From NCBI GenBank assembly GCA_018399495.1, contig JAGYOG010000004.1, forward strand, positions 1 through 64,000: a stretch of 64,000 nt of DNA, written 5' to 3'. Both the position numbers and the translations under genes were made by a program. The notes under the pieces were generated by a model. That model did no database searches. It had not been told where the DNA came from and worked only from the letters and a program-made list of their open reading frames with translations. The stretch comes from Sphaerochaeta sp. GTDB taxonomy: Bacteria > Spirochaetota > Spirochaetia > Sphaerochaetales > Sphaerochaetaceae. How positions within the stretch are numbered: the first letter of the stretch is position 1; each line of letters begins with the position of its first letter. This document shows positions 32,201 to 40,823 of the stretch, piece after piece.

Positions 32201-32932
32201 ATGACAACACAACCTATCAATACAATACTCTTTGATCTTGATGGTACTTTGCTACCGCTTGATCAAGATCAATTCATTCCCGACTACTTCTCTCGTTTTG
32301 TGGTAAAGGGACAAGAGCTAGGGTATTCCCCTGGATTGCTCGCAACTGCATTGCAGAGCGGTATTAACGCCATGGTCCAGAATGATGGATCCCTGACAAA
32401 CAAGGAACGATTCGACCAGGTGTTCGAAAAGGTTTGTGGAATCAATGCAGCAGAATTTAATGAGCGCTTTGCTCCATTCTATGAATATGAGTTTGGTCTC
32501 TTGAAGCGGCATGCAACTCCTTCACCATTGGCAAGGGAGATAGTGCATGAGGTGAAGGAGAAGGGGTATACGGTGGTACTTGCCACAAATCCACTCTTTC
32601 CTTGGCAGGGAACCAAGGCACGTCTTGGTTGGGCACATCTGGAATCTTCTCAATTCTCTTTGGTTACCACGTATGAAGATTTTCACCATGCCAAGCCAAA
32701 TCTTGGCTATTACCGTCAGATACTGCAGCAAATAGGCAAGGACGCATCCTCCTGTCTCATGGTTGGCAACGACGTTGAAGAGGATATGGTTGCCCAAGTC
32801 TTGGGTATGGAGGTGTATCTGGTTACTGACTACTTGATCAACAGAAAAGACAAGAGTGTTGCCAGCTATCGTACTGGTTCTCTTCAGGACTTGGCGACCT
32901 TTTGCGAGGAGCTTCCCCCATGCAACCATTGA
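32201..32932 (+). CDS. HAD-superfamily hydrolase (phosphatase-like)
   Basis: A 243-residue HAD hydrolase. Motif I is ILFDLDGTLLPLD near the N-terminus, motif II is VVLATNP, the motif III lysine lies in HHAKPNLGYY, and motif IV is CLMVGNDVEEDM. A helical cap of about 90 residues sits between motifs I and II. The substrate is unknown; members of this class dephosphorylate sugar phosphates or nucleotides. It is translated without a visible ribosome-binding site and overlaps the next gene by 13 bp. Confidence 0.88.
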   Translation: MTTQPINTILFDLDGTLLPLDQDQFIPDYFSRFVVKGQELGYSPGLLATALQSGINAMVQNDGSLTNKERFDQVFEKVCGINAAEFNERFAPFYEYEFGLLKRHATPSPLAREIVHEVKEKGYTVVLATNPLFPWQGTKARLGWAHLESSQFSLVTTYEDFHHAKPNLGYYRQILQQIGKDASSCLMVGNDVEEDMVAQVLGMEVYLVTDYLINRKDKSVASYRTGSLQDLATFCEELPPCNH

Positions 32933-33864
32933 AACCTTCTCCGTTAAGTCGTCCTTTGATTGCCTCGCTTCTTGCAAGCCTCTGCGCAATGCTCTGGGGT
33001 AGTGCCTATCCCTCAATCAAATTGGGATATGAGTTGTTCTTGGTTGGTCCCGATGATACTGCTGCAAAGATGGCATTTGCCGGACTTCGGTTCACGTTTG
33101 CTGGACTACTGGTACTATTCTTCAGATTTTTCCAACAGGGGGAGAAACAACGCTTCAGAACCTTGGATAGCAAGGCTTGGATCCAGATTCTGATGCTCGG
33201 ATTATTGCAGACCACCATCCACTATGCTTTTTTCTACATCGGAGTTTCATACACCACAGGCGCCAAGAGTTCGATTCTGAACTCCTCATCAGTCTTCTTT
33301 AGTGCATTGCTTGCACACTGGGTGTATACAAATGACCATATCAGTATGCGGAAGGGACTAGGTATCCTGTTGGGATTCATCTCGGTGGTCATGGTAAACT
33401 TTGAGCCCAATCTAGGGATTACGTTTTCTTTGAAAGGGGAGGGGTTTGTGGTAATTGCTGCTTTTCTCACCAGTGCAAGTGCACTGTACAGTAAACGGGT
33501 AAGTAGGAAGATAGATCCAGTTCTTCTTACCAGTATGCAGCTCTTCCTAGGCGGTCTCATCTTGCTCGCACTAGCTTTAGCACAGGGAGCAGCCTTCCCC
33601 ACCAGTACCCTGGCGGGATATGCTCTGTTGCTCTACATGGCCTCGCTAAGTGCAGTTGCCTTCTCTATCTGGACGACCTTGCTCAAGCACAACAAGGTGA
33701 GTTCCATCACGGTATTCAACTTTCTTATACCTGTGGTAGGAACATTCCTCTCTGCGTTGCTCTTGGGGGAATCGATCTTCCGGTTGCAGTATCTTCTGGC
33801 ACTCCCCTTGGTAGTGGCAGGTATTGTCCTGGTAACCTACTCCAGTTCAAAAACACCGGTATAG
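32920..33864 (+). CDS. EamA/DMT-family membrane transporter
   Basis: A 314-residue protein with ten predicted membrane helices in two EamA repeats of the drug/metabolite transporter superfamily. The first helix reads LASLCAMLWGSAYPSIKLGYELF, and the GVSYTTGAKSSILNSSSVFFSALLAHW block is typical of the RhaT/EamA group. These proteins usually export amino acids or metabolites. I chose the ATG at 32920, which has GAGGAG eight bases upstream. Its 3' end overlaps the convergent ABC exporter gene by 28 bp. Confidence 0.88.
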   Translation: MQPLKPSPLSRPLIASLLASLCAMLWGSAYPSIKLGYELFLVGPDDTAAKMAFAGLRFTFAGLLVLFFRFFQQGEKQRFRTLDSKAWIQILMLGLLQTTIHYAFFYIGVSYTTGAKSSILNSSSVFFSALLAHWVYTNDHISMRKGLGILLGFISVVMVNFEPNLGITFSLKGEGFVVIAAFLTSASALYSKRVSRKIDPVLLTSMQLFLGGLILLALALAQGAAFPTSTLAGYALLLYMASLSAVAFSIWTTLLKHNKVSSITVFNFLIPVVGTFLSALLLGESIFRLQYLLALPLVVAGIVLVTYSSSKTPV

Positions 33865-35702
33865 AGACGGTAGTACTGACCCCCAAGAGCCATCAGCTCT
33901 GCATGGGTTCCCCTCTCGATGATCTCTCCCATTTGCAACACCATGATTACATCGGCGTTGTGAATGGTGGAGAGCCGGTGGGCGATGACAAATACCGTTC
34001 TGCCTTCCATCAGGGCATCCATCCCTTTCTGGACGACTTCCTCTGTATGGGTATCGATACTGCTGGTTGCCTCATCAAGTACCAATACCGGAGGGCCTGC
34101 CACAATGGCACGTGCAATGGAGATCAGCTGTCGCTGTCCTTGTGAGAGGGTGGACCCATCTCCACTGAGCTGGGTCTGATACCCTTGTGGAAGGTGTGCG
34201 ATGAAGGGGTCTGCATTGGCCAGCTTGGCTGCCTTGATGACTTCTTCATCACTTGCTTCCAAGTTGCCGTAGCGGATGTTGTCCATAACCGTTCCACTGA
34301 ACAGATGCACATCCTGAAGAACAACCCCCAGAGAGCGACGTAGGTCAGCCTTGCATATCTTGTTGATGTTGATTCCATCGTAGCGGATTTTCCCATCCGC
34401 AAGATCGTAGAAGCGATTAATCAGATTGGTGATGGTGGTCTTTCCTGCACCGGTAGCACCGACCAAGGCGATCTTCTGCCCAAGTTCCGCGTGAATGGTG
34501 ATATTCTTGAGCACCAAGGTCTCCTCACTGTATCCAAAGTCTACATCGGTGAGGGAGACCCGACCTTGTAACTCGGTGAGATTTCCTGTTCGGGTATCTT
34601 TCCAAGCCCAACGTTCAGTTCTCTCTGCCGTTTCTTCTCCTGATTCGGAGAGATTGACCAAGGTAATATATCCTTCATCACCTTCGATTTCCTCATCGAG
34701 CAGGGCAAAGATTCGTTTGGTTCCTGCAAGCGCCATTACGACGGCATTCAACTGGTTAGCCATTTGGTTGATCGGCATGTTGATCGTCCTGCTCAGTTGG
34801 AGGAAGGCAGCGATGATGCCCAGAGTCAATGCAGCCATGCCGTTGATTGCCAACATTCCTCCGGCAATCGCAACCAGGACGTACTGGATATAACTGATAT
34901 TGCCCATGATCGGCATGAGTATATTGGCAAACCGGTTTGCATTGAAGGCATGGTTGTTCAGCTCATCATTCAACACATCAAATCGTTCCTTTGCCTTTTG
35001 CTCGTAAGTGAATACCTTGATGATCTTCTGTCCGTTGATCATCTCTTCGATATAACCGTTGGTTTTTCCGATTGACTTCTGTTGCTCAACGAAGTATGAC
35101 CCACTTTTCCCTGCCACAAAGGAGGTGATGCGCAGCATGATGGCAAGTGAGACAAGGACAACCAATGTCAGCTGCCAGCTAGTAAAAAGCATGGCAAAGA
35201 AGATTGCCAGCACTGTGATTATTGAGTTGACAAAGTTCGGGATTGATTGACTCACCATTTGCCTAAGCGTGTCAGTGTCGTTGGTATAGAGACTCATCAA
35301 GTCCCCGTGGGAGTTGGTGTCAAAAAACTTGATTGAAAGCTTCTGCATATGCGTGAACATCCCGTCGCGAAGGGTTTTCAATGTTCCCTGTGCAATGGTG
35401 ATCATCAGGCGGTTGTACATGAATGTTGCAATGACACCTGCAGCGTATATTGCAGCCATCACCAGAAGCGCTTGTATCAACGGGGTGAAGGAAGCTGTTT
35501 CTGGGTTTTGTGCCATTGGAACAATATAGGTGTCAATCAAGAGGCGCAGGAACAGTGAGCCTGCAACTGAGGCAAGCGCACTGACAAGGATACAACACAG
35601 GACAACAAGGAATCGTAGCTTGTAGGGTACGAAGATGTAGGTGAAGAGGCGCTTCAGGGTTGACCAGTCGAACTTGGGCATCTTGGAGTGGGTTTTGTTC
35701 AT
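33837..35702 (-). CDS. ABC exporter half-transporter, catalytically complete subunit
   Basis: A 621-residue half-transporter: six membrane helices (about 1-340), then an ATP-binding domain. Walker A is LVGATGAGKTTI, the signature is LSQGQRQLI and Walker B is VLVLDEATSSID, with the catalytic Glu present. An insertion of about 45 charged residues (EEIEGDEGYITLVNL...TERTERWAWKD) lies between the membrane and ATPase parts. Its ATG overlaps the stop of the partner gene (ATGA). With the 35699-37429 product it should form a heterodimeric multidrug or lipid exporter. Confidence 0.92.
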   Translation of the reverse strand: MNKTHSKMPKFDWSTLKRLFTYIFVPYKLRFLVVLCCILVSALASVAGSLFLRLLIDTYIVPMAQNPETASFTPLIQALLVMAAIYAAGVIATFMYNRLMITIAQGTLKTLRDGMFTHMQKLSIKFFDTNSHGDLMSLYTNDTDTLRQMVSQSIPNFVNSIITVLAIFFAMLFTSWQLTLVVLVSLAIMLRITSFVAGKSGSYFVEQQKSIGKTNGYIEEMINGQKIIKVFTYEQKAKERFDVLNDELNNHAFNANRFANILMPIMGNISYIQYVLVAIAGGMLAINGMAALTLGIIAAFLQLSRTINMPINQMANQLNAVVMALAGTKRIFALLDEEIEGDEGYITLVNLSESGEETAERTERWAWKDTRTGNLTELQGRVSLTDVDFGYSEETLVLKNITIHAELGQKIALVGATGAGKTTITNLINRFYDLADGKIRYDGININKICKADLRRSLGVVLQDVHLFSGTVMDNIRYGNLEASDEEVIKAAKLANADPFIAHLPQGYQTQLSGDGSTLSQGQRQLISIARAIVAGPPVLVLDEATSSIDTHTEEVVQKGMDALMEGRTVFVIAHRLSTIHNADVIMVLQMGEIIERGTHAELMALGGQYYRLYTGVFELE

Positions 35703-37429
35703 GCTCGCTCCTCCTTGTGCATCTGGCTACTATACATCTCCCTGTAGCGGGAACAACGATCCATCAGTTCTTGGTGGGTTCCCACATCGTGTATTTTCCC
35801 ATCATCAAGCATAATGATTCTGTGAGCCTCCATTACCGAGGTCACTCGCTGTGCAATAATGATCTTCGTGGTTTCTGGTAGCTCTTTTAGCAATCCTTCC
35901 CTGATAGCGGCATCTGTTTTGGTGTCGACAGCGCTGGTTGAGTCGTCAAAGATGAGGATTTTTGGATGCTTGAGCAATGCCCGTGCGATGCACAGTCTCT
36001 GTTTCTGCCCTCCCGAGACATTGGAACCATCCTGCTCGATGTAGGTGTCATAGCCTTTAGGGAATTGTTGAATGAATCCATCTGCCTGGGCAATACGGCA
36101 AGCCCATCTCAGCTCCTCATCACTGGCATGCTCATTACCCCATCGGAGGTTTTCTGCTATTGTTCCACTGAAAAGAAGGTTCTTTTGCAGCACCATGCCA
36201 ACCTCCTCTCTTAGGCTTTCCAGCGTATATTCGCGTACATCCACTCCTCCAACCTTCACGGAACCGCTGAAGGTATCATAGAGGCGCGGAATAAGCTGCA
36301 CGAGAGAACTTTTTGCACTACCGGTAGGCCCCAAGATACCGATGGTCTGGCCACTGGCGATATCGAGGTTGATGTCATAGAGACAACGCTTTTCCTCGGT
36401 CTTGGTATAACTGAAGTCAACATGGAAAAAAGTGATTGAGCCATCTACAACGGTGGTGATGGCATCCTGCTTTTCAGCTAGGTCGCTCTGTTCGGTGAGA
36501 ACCTCCTCAATTCGTACTGCTGAGGCTCTACTTATGGTAATCATAACCACAACCATGGAGAACATCATCAGACTCATCAATATTTGAGAGGTATAGGTAA
36601 TGAAACTCACCAGCTCACCTGTCGTCATGGAGGAGGCGACAATCAACCGAGCTGCAATATAGCTTATTGAGAGTAGACTGAGATACATCATTCCCTGCAT
36701 CAGAGGACTGGTGAAGGCAATGATTTTCTCTGCCTTGCTGAAATCATCGTAGATGTCGGTGGATACAACACCGAATTTCTTAACTTCATGTGCTTCCCTG
36801 ACAAACGACTTGACCACCCTGATTCCACGGATATTTTCCTGAACCACAGTATTGAGTCGATCATAGGTCTTGAACACCCGGGTAAAGATGGGGTAGGCGG
36901 CCCTGATTAGGAAGAACAGACCAATACCCAGAAGGGGAAGTGCAACGAGGTACACCAAGCTCAATGTCTTGTTTATGGAAACTGCCATGAAAAAGGCAAA
37001 TACAAGCATCCCTGGGCTGCGTACAGCTATACGGATGAGCATCTGATACGCACGCTGTACGTTGGTGACATCGGTGGTGAGCCGGGTCACCAGGCTACTG
37101 GTGGAAAACTTGTCGATATTGGAAAAAGAAAAATCCTGTGTGTGATGGTACAGTTTTCTCCGTACATTCTTCGCGAAGCCGGTAGAGGCTTTTGCAGCAT
37201 AATAGCCTGAAAGTACGCCAAACAGGAGAGCAATTGATGCACAAAGGAGGAGCAAGAGCCCCCATTTGAGGATTTCATCAAAATTCCCTGCATCGATACC
37301 GCGGTCTATAAGGAATGCCATGAGGAAGGGAATGATGACATCCATAACTACTTCCAAGGTGACAAATACCATGGTGAGGATGGTTGGACGCCGATATCCT
37401 ACTGTTTGTTTTCGTAGTTCTGTAAACAT
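35699..37429 (-). CDS. ABC exporter half-transporter with degenerate ATPase site
   Basis: A 576-residue half-transporter with six membrane helices and an ATPase domain. Walker A reads GPTGSAKSS (Ala in place of the usual second Gly before Lys), the signature is VSGGQKQRL, and Walker B is ILIFDDSTSAVD with Asp instead of the catalytic Glu. One degenerate site is the hallmark of heterodimeric exporters such as BmrCD and TM287/288, so the pair is predicted to hydrolyse ATP mainly at the other site. The first 31 bases overlap the MarR regulator gene. Confidence 0.92.
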   Translation of the reverse strand: MFTELRKQTVGYRRPTILTMVFVTLEVVMDVIIPFLMAFLIDRGIDAGNFDEILKWGLLLLLCASIALLFGVLSGYYAAKASTGFAKNVRRKLYHHTQDFSFSNIDKFSTSSLVTRLTTDVTNVQRAYQMLIRIAVRSPGMLVFAFFMAVSINKTLSLVYLVALPLLGIGLFFLIRAAYPIFTRVFKTYDRLNTVVQENIRGIRVVKSFVREAHEVKKFGVVSTDIYDDFSKAEKIIAFTSPLMQGMMYLSLLSISYIAARLIVASSMTTGELVSFITYTSQILMSLMMFSMVVVMITISRASAVRIEEVLTEQSDLAEKQDAITTVVDGSITFFHVDFSYTKTEEKRCLYDINLDIASGQTIGILGPTGSAKSSLVQLIPRLYDTFSGSVKVGGVDVREYTLESLREEVGMVLQKNLLFSGTIAENLRWGNEHASDEELRWACRIAQADGFIQQFPKGYDTYIEQDGSNVSGGQKQRLCIARALLKHPKILIFDDSTSAVDTKTDAAIREGLLKELPETTKIIIAQRVTSVMEAHRIIMLDDGKIHDVGTHQELMDRCSRYREMYSSQMHKEERA

Positions 37430-37869
37430 ATTGTTTCCAAATTCCTTCTGATTTGATCAGTGATTCCGAAGAACTGCTGTAGTTGCTCTTTACTGAGGCC
37501 TGCTGTCATCGCTGCCTCGAAATCTTGTACCAGATGAAAGTGTTCTGCACACTTCTGTTCAGCCAGTTCCGTCAGAACCACCCACTTCTGTCGTTTGTCT
37601 TCTTCTGTTTCTTCTCTTAAGATTAATCCATCCCTTTCCATTCCCTTGAGAATGTTGGTCATGGTTGACCGGCGGATACCCAGGTGTTGCTGTAGTTCAC
37701 TTTGTAGGAAGCGAGTTTTCTTATGATGAGCAAAGTAACCAAGAAGGTGACTTTGCACCACTGAGTGGCTGGACTCATGTTCGAGTTTCAGCATCGTGGC
37801 CATGCTCCGTTGGAGGAGATGGGAGAGTGTTTTTATGGTATGTCCAATGTGTTGTGGTGCTTCTTTCAA
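37399..37869 (-). CDS. MarR-family repressor of the ABC exporter operon
   Basis: A 156-residue winged-helix regulator: SELQQHLGIRRSTMTNILKGMERDGLILREETEEDKRQKWVVLTELAEQK contains the recognition helix and the wing typical of MarR. It is the first gene of the exporter operon and probably represses it until a drug or lipid ligand binds. The start used is a TTG (37869) with a weak upstream AAGAG; an internal ATG at codon 23 is less likely because GGAG sits only one base before it. A perfect 7-bp inverted repeat lies 14 bp upstream. Confidence 0.88.
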   Translation of the reverse strand: MKEAPQHIGHTIKTLSHLLQRSMATMLKLEHESSHSVVQSHLLGYFAHHKKTRFLQSELQQHLGIRRSTMTNILKGMERDGLILREETEEDKRQKWVVLTELAEQKCAEHFHLVQDFEAAMTAGLSKEQLQQFFGITDQIRRNLETICLQNYENKQ

Positions 37870-37882
37870 TCGTCTGTCTCTT

Positions 37883-37928
37883 TTGTTAGTTTGCTAACAA
37901 TAATACTTATCTCTTCCATCATAAGCAA
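37883..37928 (-). promoter_or_regulatory. MarR operon promoter with palindromic operator
   Basis: On the minus strand TTGCTT (37928-37923), a 17-bp spacer and TATTAT (37905-37900). The operator TTGTTAG-TTTG-CTAACAA (37883-37900) has perfect 7-bp arms and touches the -10 and start site, the usual place for MarR autorepression. Confidence 0.7.
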
Positions 37929-37960
37929 GCAGGATATGTGAAGAAGTGTGGAGAATAATC

Positions 37961-37980
37961 AGGCCCCCAACCGGGGGCCT
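37961..37980 (-). terminator. Likely terminator of pgi
   Basis: AGGCCCCC-AACC-GGGGGCCT, a perfect 8-bp stem 15 bp past the pgi stop. It is followed on the minus strand by GATTATTCT, a weak T-tract. Confidence 0.65.
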
Positions 37981-37994
37981 GAGAGAAAGAAGGA

Positions 37995-39566
37995 TTAGAG
38001 AAGGCTGATGAAGGATTCGAGCACCTCATCTCCTCCACAGCCATTGAGGACTTTGGTTGCGAGTACCTTTCCCAATTGCACCCCTTCCTGATCGAAACTA
38101 TTGAGATTCCAGATGAAGCCTTGGAACATCACCTTGTTCTCATAGTGTGCCAGCAGGGAGCCCAGGACTACAGGATCAAGCTGTTTTGCATAGAGCAAGC
38201 TGCTTGGTCGGTTTCCACAGAACTGCTTATTCGAATTTGAATCATCTTTTCCACGGGCAAAGGCAACAATCTGAGCGACGAGATTGGCATTAAGCTTCTC
38301 CTGGCTGCTCGAGTCTTCCACTTGGACATCCTTTTCATACTGGGAAACGGAGAATCCGATGAATTGCAGGGGAACGATATCGGTCCCTTGGTGAAGCAAT
38401 TGGTAGAAGGAGTGTTGCCCATTGGTTCCAGGTTCTCCAAAGATAACTGGTCCAGTGGGATAGGAGAGAGCCTCTCCATCTCGGTTCACATGTTTACCAT
38501 TACTCTCCATATCCAATTGTTGCAGGTGCGCCGGGAAACGGCTCAATGCCTGTGAGTAAGGCAGAATGGCAGTACTGGGATAGTGAAGGACATTGCGCAG
38601 ATAGACTCCGAGAAGGGCATCAAGGAGGGCAGCATTTTCTGTGATCCTTGGCGAGCGTGCAGCTAAGTCGCCTTGGTGGGCGCCCTCTAGGAACATTTTA
38701 ACGGTTTCAAAGCCATAGGCCAAGGAGAGGATGACTGCCCCCACAGCACTGGTGGAGCTATACCTTCCCCCGATATAGTCGTCGATGAAAAAGGCATCGA
38801 GGACAGAGGAGGAGGAAGCAAGAGGACTGCTCTTGCTGGTTACTGCAACCAGATGGTCAGCACTATTAATTCCTTTGATACCACTTTTCTTGATGGCCTC
38901 AATAACCAAGTCTCGATTGGTTAGGGTTTCAAGTGTCGTCCCGCTCTTGGAAACCAAGATAAAGAGCGTTCGCTCCAGATCTAGTTGTTCGATTACAGCC
39001 TGGGCGTCATCTGGGTCGACATTGCTGATGAACTGGGCGTTCATTTGCTCAACGCCTTCTTTGGTGCACCAACCCTTCAAGGCCAGATAGATGGCTCTTG
39101 GCCCTAGGTCACTTCCCCCGATTCCTATCTGCACAACAGTGTTGAATCGTTTTCCTGTTGAACCGACGATTTTACCACTGCGAACTGCATTGGAAAAGGT
39201 CTTGATCCTGGAAAGCTGTTCTTCATAGAAAGCACCTTTGTCTTCACCGTCAGCCTCTACGGTTTTCCCAGCTTGGCCTCGTGTGAGGTGATGTAGTACC
39301 AGTCGCTTCTCCCCGGTATTCATGACTTCTCCATCGAGGAGAGCTTGGTACTTCTGGGTAAGTTGGAGTTCGTCACTCAGTTGCTGAAGTACCAAAAGAT
39401 GGTTTTCTTCAATTGGCATGGCTGCATAGTTGTATATGAGTTGTTCACTGGCTTTAACCTGGTAGGTTTTGATACGTTCAGGTTGAAGGACTTGTTTCAA
39501 GTCACTTGCCCTCAATGCTTGTAACGATTGAAAAGTGGTGCTTGTATCGAGATTCTTGAATGTCAT
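37995..39566 (-). CDS. pgi: Glucose-6-phosphate isomerase
   Basis: A 523-residue glycolytic isomerase interconverting glucose 6-phosphate and fructose 6-phosphate. Visible blocks are VQIGIGGSDLGPRAIYLAL, FILVSKSGTTLETLTNRDLV, IGGRYSSTSAVGAVILSLAYG, the catalytic Glu in MESNGKHVNRDG, and NGQHSFYQLLHQGTDIVPLQFIGF with the catalytic His. The start follows GGAGCAACCACC. The N-terminal 100 residues are shorter than in E. coli. It is encoded separately from the phosphofructokinase in this window. Confidence 0.96.
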   Translation of the reverse strand: MTFKNLDTSTTFQSLQALRASDLKQVLQPERIKTYQVKASEQLIYNYAAMPIEENHLLVLQQLSDELQLTQKYQALLDGEVMNTGEKRLVLHHLTRGQAGKTVEADGEDKGAFYEEQLSRIKTFSNAVRSGKIVGSTGKRFNTVVQIGIGGSDLGPRAIYLALKGWCTKEGVEQMNAQFISNVDPDDAQAVIEQLDLERTLFILVSKSGTTLETLTNRDLVIEAIKKSGIKGINSADHLVAVTSKSSPLASSSSVLDAFFIDDYIGGRYSSTSAVGAVILSLAYGFETVKMFLEGAHQGDLAARSPRITENAALLDALLGVYLRNVLHYPSTAILPYSQALSRFPAHLQQLDMESNGKHVNRDGEALSYPTGPVIFGEPGTNGQHSFYQLLHQGTDIVPLQFIGFSVSQYEKDVQVEDSSSQEKLNANLVAQIVAFARGKDDSNSNKQFCGNRPSSLLYAKQLDPVVLGSLLAHYENKVMFQGFIWNLNSFDQEGVQLGKVLATKVLNGCGGDEVLESFISLL

Positions 39567-39591
39567 GGTGGTTGCTCCTTATGGTAGATAA

Positions 39592-39620
39592 ACGCCCCTC
39601 CATTGTAAGCGGAGGGGCGT
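39592..39620 (-). terminator. Intrinsic terminator after argR
   Basis: A perfect 10-bp stem (ACGCCCCTCC / GGAGGGGCGT) with a 9-base loop lies between the argR stop and the pgi start. Confidence 0.75.
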
Positions 39621-39637
39621 ATCTGGACAAGGTATGA

Positions 39638-40108
39638 TTACTCTTCTATGTCGGGGATGCGTGTCTTGAAGCTCTCTTGCAGATCTTCCTTGGTCATCCC
39701 TTCGCGGAGGATGACAAAGATGGTGTCATCACCGGCCAAGGTTCCAAGGATCTCGGGGATGGCTAGCACGTCCAAGGCAATACCGACCGAATTTGCATGT
39801 CCCGGTCTGGTCTTGATGACACCGAAGTTTCCTGAAAATTCTATGGACAGGATTCCTCTTCGTACATCTTGGATATAGCTCTTCTCTGATTCACTGATTA
39901 AGTCATTTTCCGGCAAGCTATAGTAGTAGCCGGACCAACCGTCGGAAATTTTACCGACCTTGAGCATCTTCAAATCGCGGGACAGCGTAGCCTGTGTGAC
40001 CGTATATCCCTCGGTTTTAAGCATCTCCAGCAGCGTATCCTGGTTGTCGATCCTATTGTTCTTGATAAGTTCCTTGACGACCGCCAACCGGTTGTGTCGT
40101 TCCCTCAT
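39638..40108 (-). CDS. argR: Arginine repressor ArgR
   Basis: A 156-residue ArgR/AhrC. The N-terminal winged helix (RLAVVKELIKNNRIDNQDTLLEMLKTEGYTVTQATLSRDLKMLKVGK) has the SRDL recognition motif. The C-terminal hexamerisation/arginine-binding domain carries TRPGHANSVGIALD and the GTLAGDDTIFVILRE block with the GDDT arginine-contact motif. The ATG follows AGGAG. Two ARG-box-like sites spaced 21 bp overlap its promoter. No arginine biosynthesis or deiminase gene lies in the window. Confidence 0.95.
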   Translation of the reverse strand: MRERHNRLAVVKELIKNNRIDNQDTLLEMLKTEGYTVTQATLSRDLKMLKVGKISDGWSGYYYSLPENDLISESEKSYIQDVRRGILSIEFSGNFGVIKTRPGHANSVGIALDVLAIPEILGTLAGDDTIFVILREGMTKEDLQESFKTRIPDIEE

Positions 40109-40126
40109 GGTTTGGATTCTCCTGGA

Positions 40127-40184
40127 ATGGAATATTTATGCGTTTTACACGAATAAAGATACAGTACAATCGTATCCATTGCAA
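40127..40184 (-). promoter_or_regulatory. argR promoter with tandem ARG boxes
   Basis: On the minus strand TTGCAA (40184-40179), a 17-bp spacer and TATCTT (40161-40156). Two 18-bp sites at 40148-40165 (plus strand CACGAATAAAGATACAGT) and 40127-40144 (minus strand AACGCATAAATATTCCAT) resemble the ARG box. They are separated by 3 bp, the spacing that ArgR hexamers use. One covers the -10, indicating autorepression. Confidence 0.6.
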
Positions 40185-40271
40185 GCTTCATAGCTTCTTT
40201 TTGTTGAACTCTTGACCGGAGACGTCGCTTATAGCATGCTACACAATAGTATGTAATAAAGGGAGGATTAT

Positions 40272-40823
40272 ATGCCAATTGTCTATATCTTGATTGTATT
40301 GGTGCTTTTGCTTGCCCTCTATGGGATTAGTGTCTATAACCGGTATGTCCGGTTGCGAAATCAGGCTGAAGAAGCAGAATCGGCAATTGACGCCCATCTG
40401 AAACAGCGCTATGACCTGGTTCCCAACCTTGTGGAGACGGTAAAGGGGTACGCAAAGCATGAGGAAGAGACCTTGAGAAAGGTCGTCGAGGCTAGAAATA
40501 TGGCTATGAATGCAACGAGTATGGTAGATAAGAACGAGGCAAATAATGCATTCAGTTCCACCCTTAAATCTCTTTTTGCACTTAGTGAGGCATATCCTGA
40601 CTTGAAGGCAAACCAAGGATTTCTGGATCTGCAAGCCCAGTTGCAAAAGATAGAAGAACAGTTACTGGGTGCACGCAAGTACTACAATGCCATCATCAAG
40701 CAATTGAACACCATTTGCGAAGTATTTCCTTCTTCGATTATCGCTTCAATGGCTCATTTCTCCAAGAAACCTTATTTGGAAATCGAGGAGGAGGCCAGAG
40801 CTCGCGTAGAGGTGAAGTTTTAA
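40272..40823 (+). CDS. lemA: LemA-family protein
   Basis: A 183-residue protein with one N-terminal membrane helix (IVYILIVLVLLLALYGISVYNRYV) and a long helical domain with the family motif RNQAEEAESAIDAHLKQRYDLVPNLVETVKGYAKHE and the C-terminal QLNTICEVFPSSIIASMAHF. LemA proteins sit in the inner membrane with the helical part outside the cytoplasm; their role is poorly known. The start follows GGGAGGATTAT. The stop overlaps the next start (TAATG), and the pairing with a DUF2207 protein is common across bacteria. Confidence 0.93.
   Translation: MPIVYILIVLVLLLALYGISVYNRYVRLRNQAEEAESAIDAHLKQRYDLVPNLVETVKGYAKHEEETLRKVVEARNMAMNATSMVDKNEANNAFSSTLKSLFALSEAYPDLKANQGFLDLQAQLQKIEEQLLGARKYYNAIIKQLNTICEVFPSSIIASMAHFSKKPYLEIEEEARARVEVKF

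Noticed and set aside
32019-32210. 63-codon minus-strand ORF across the candidate small RNA
   Set aside because: It lies opposite a promoter, hairpins and terminator, has no ribosome-binding site and no recognisable protein features.
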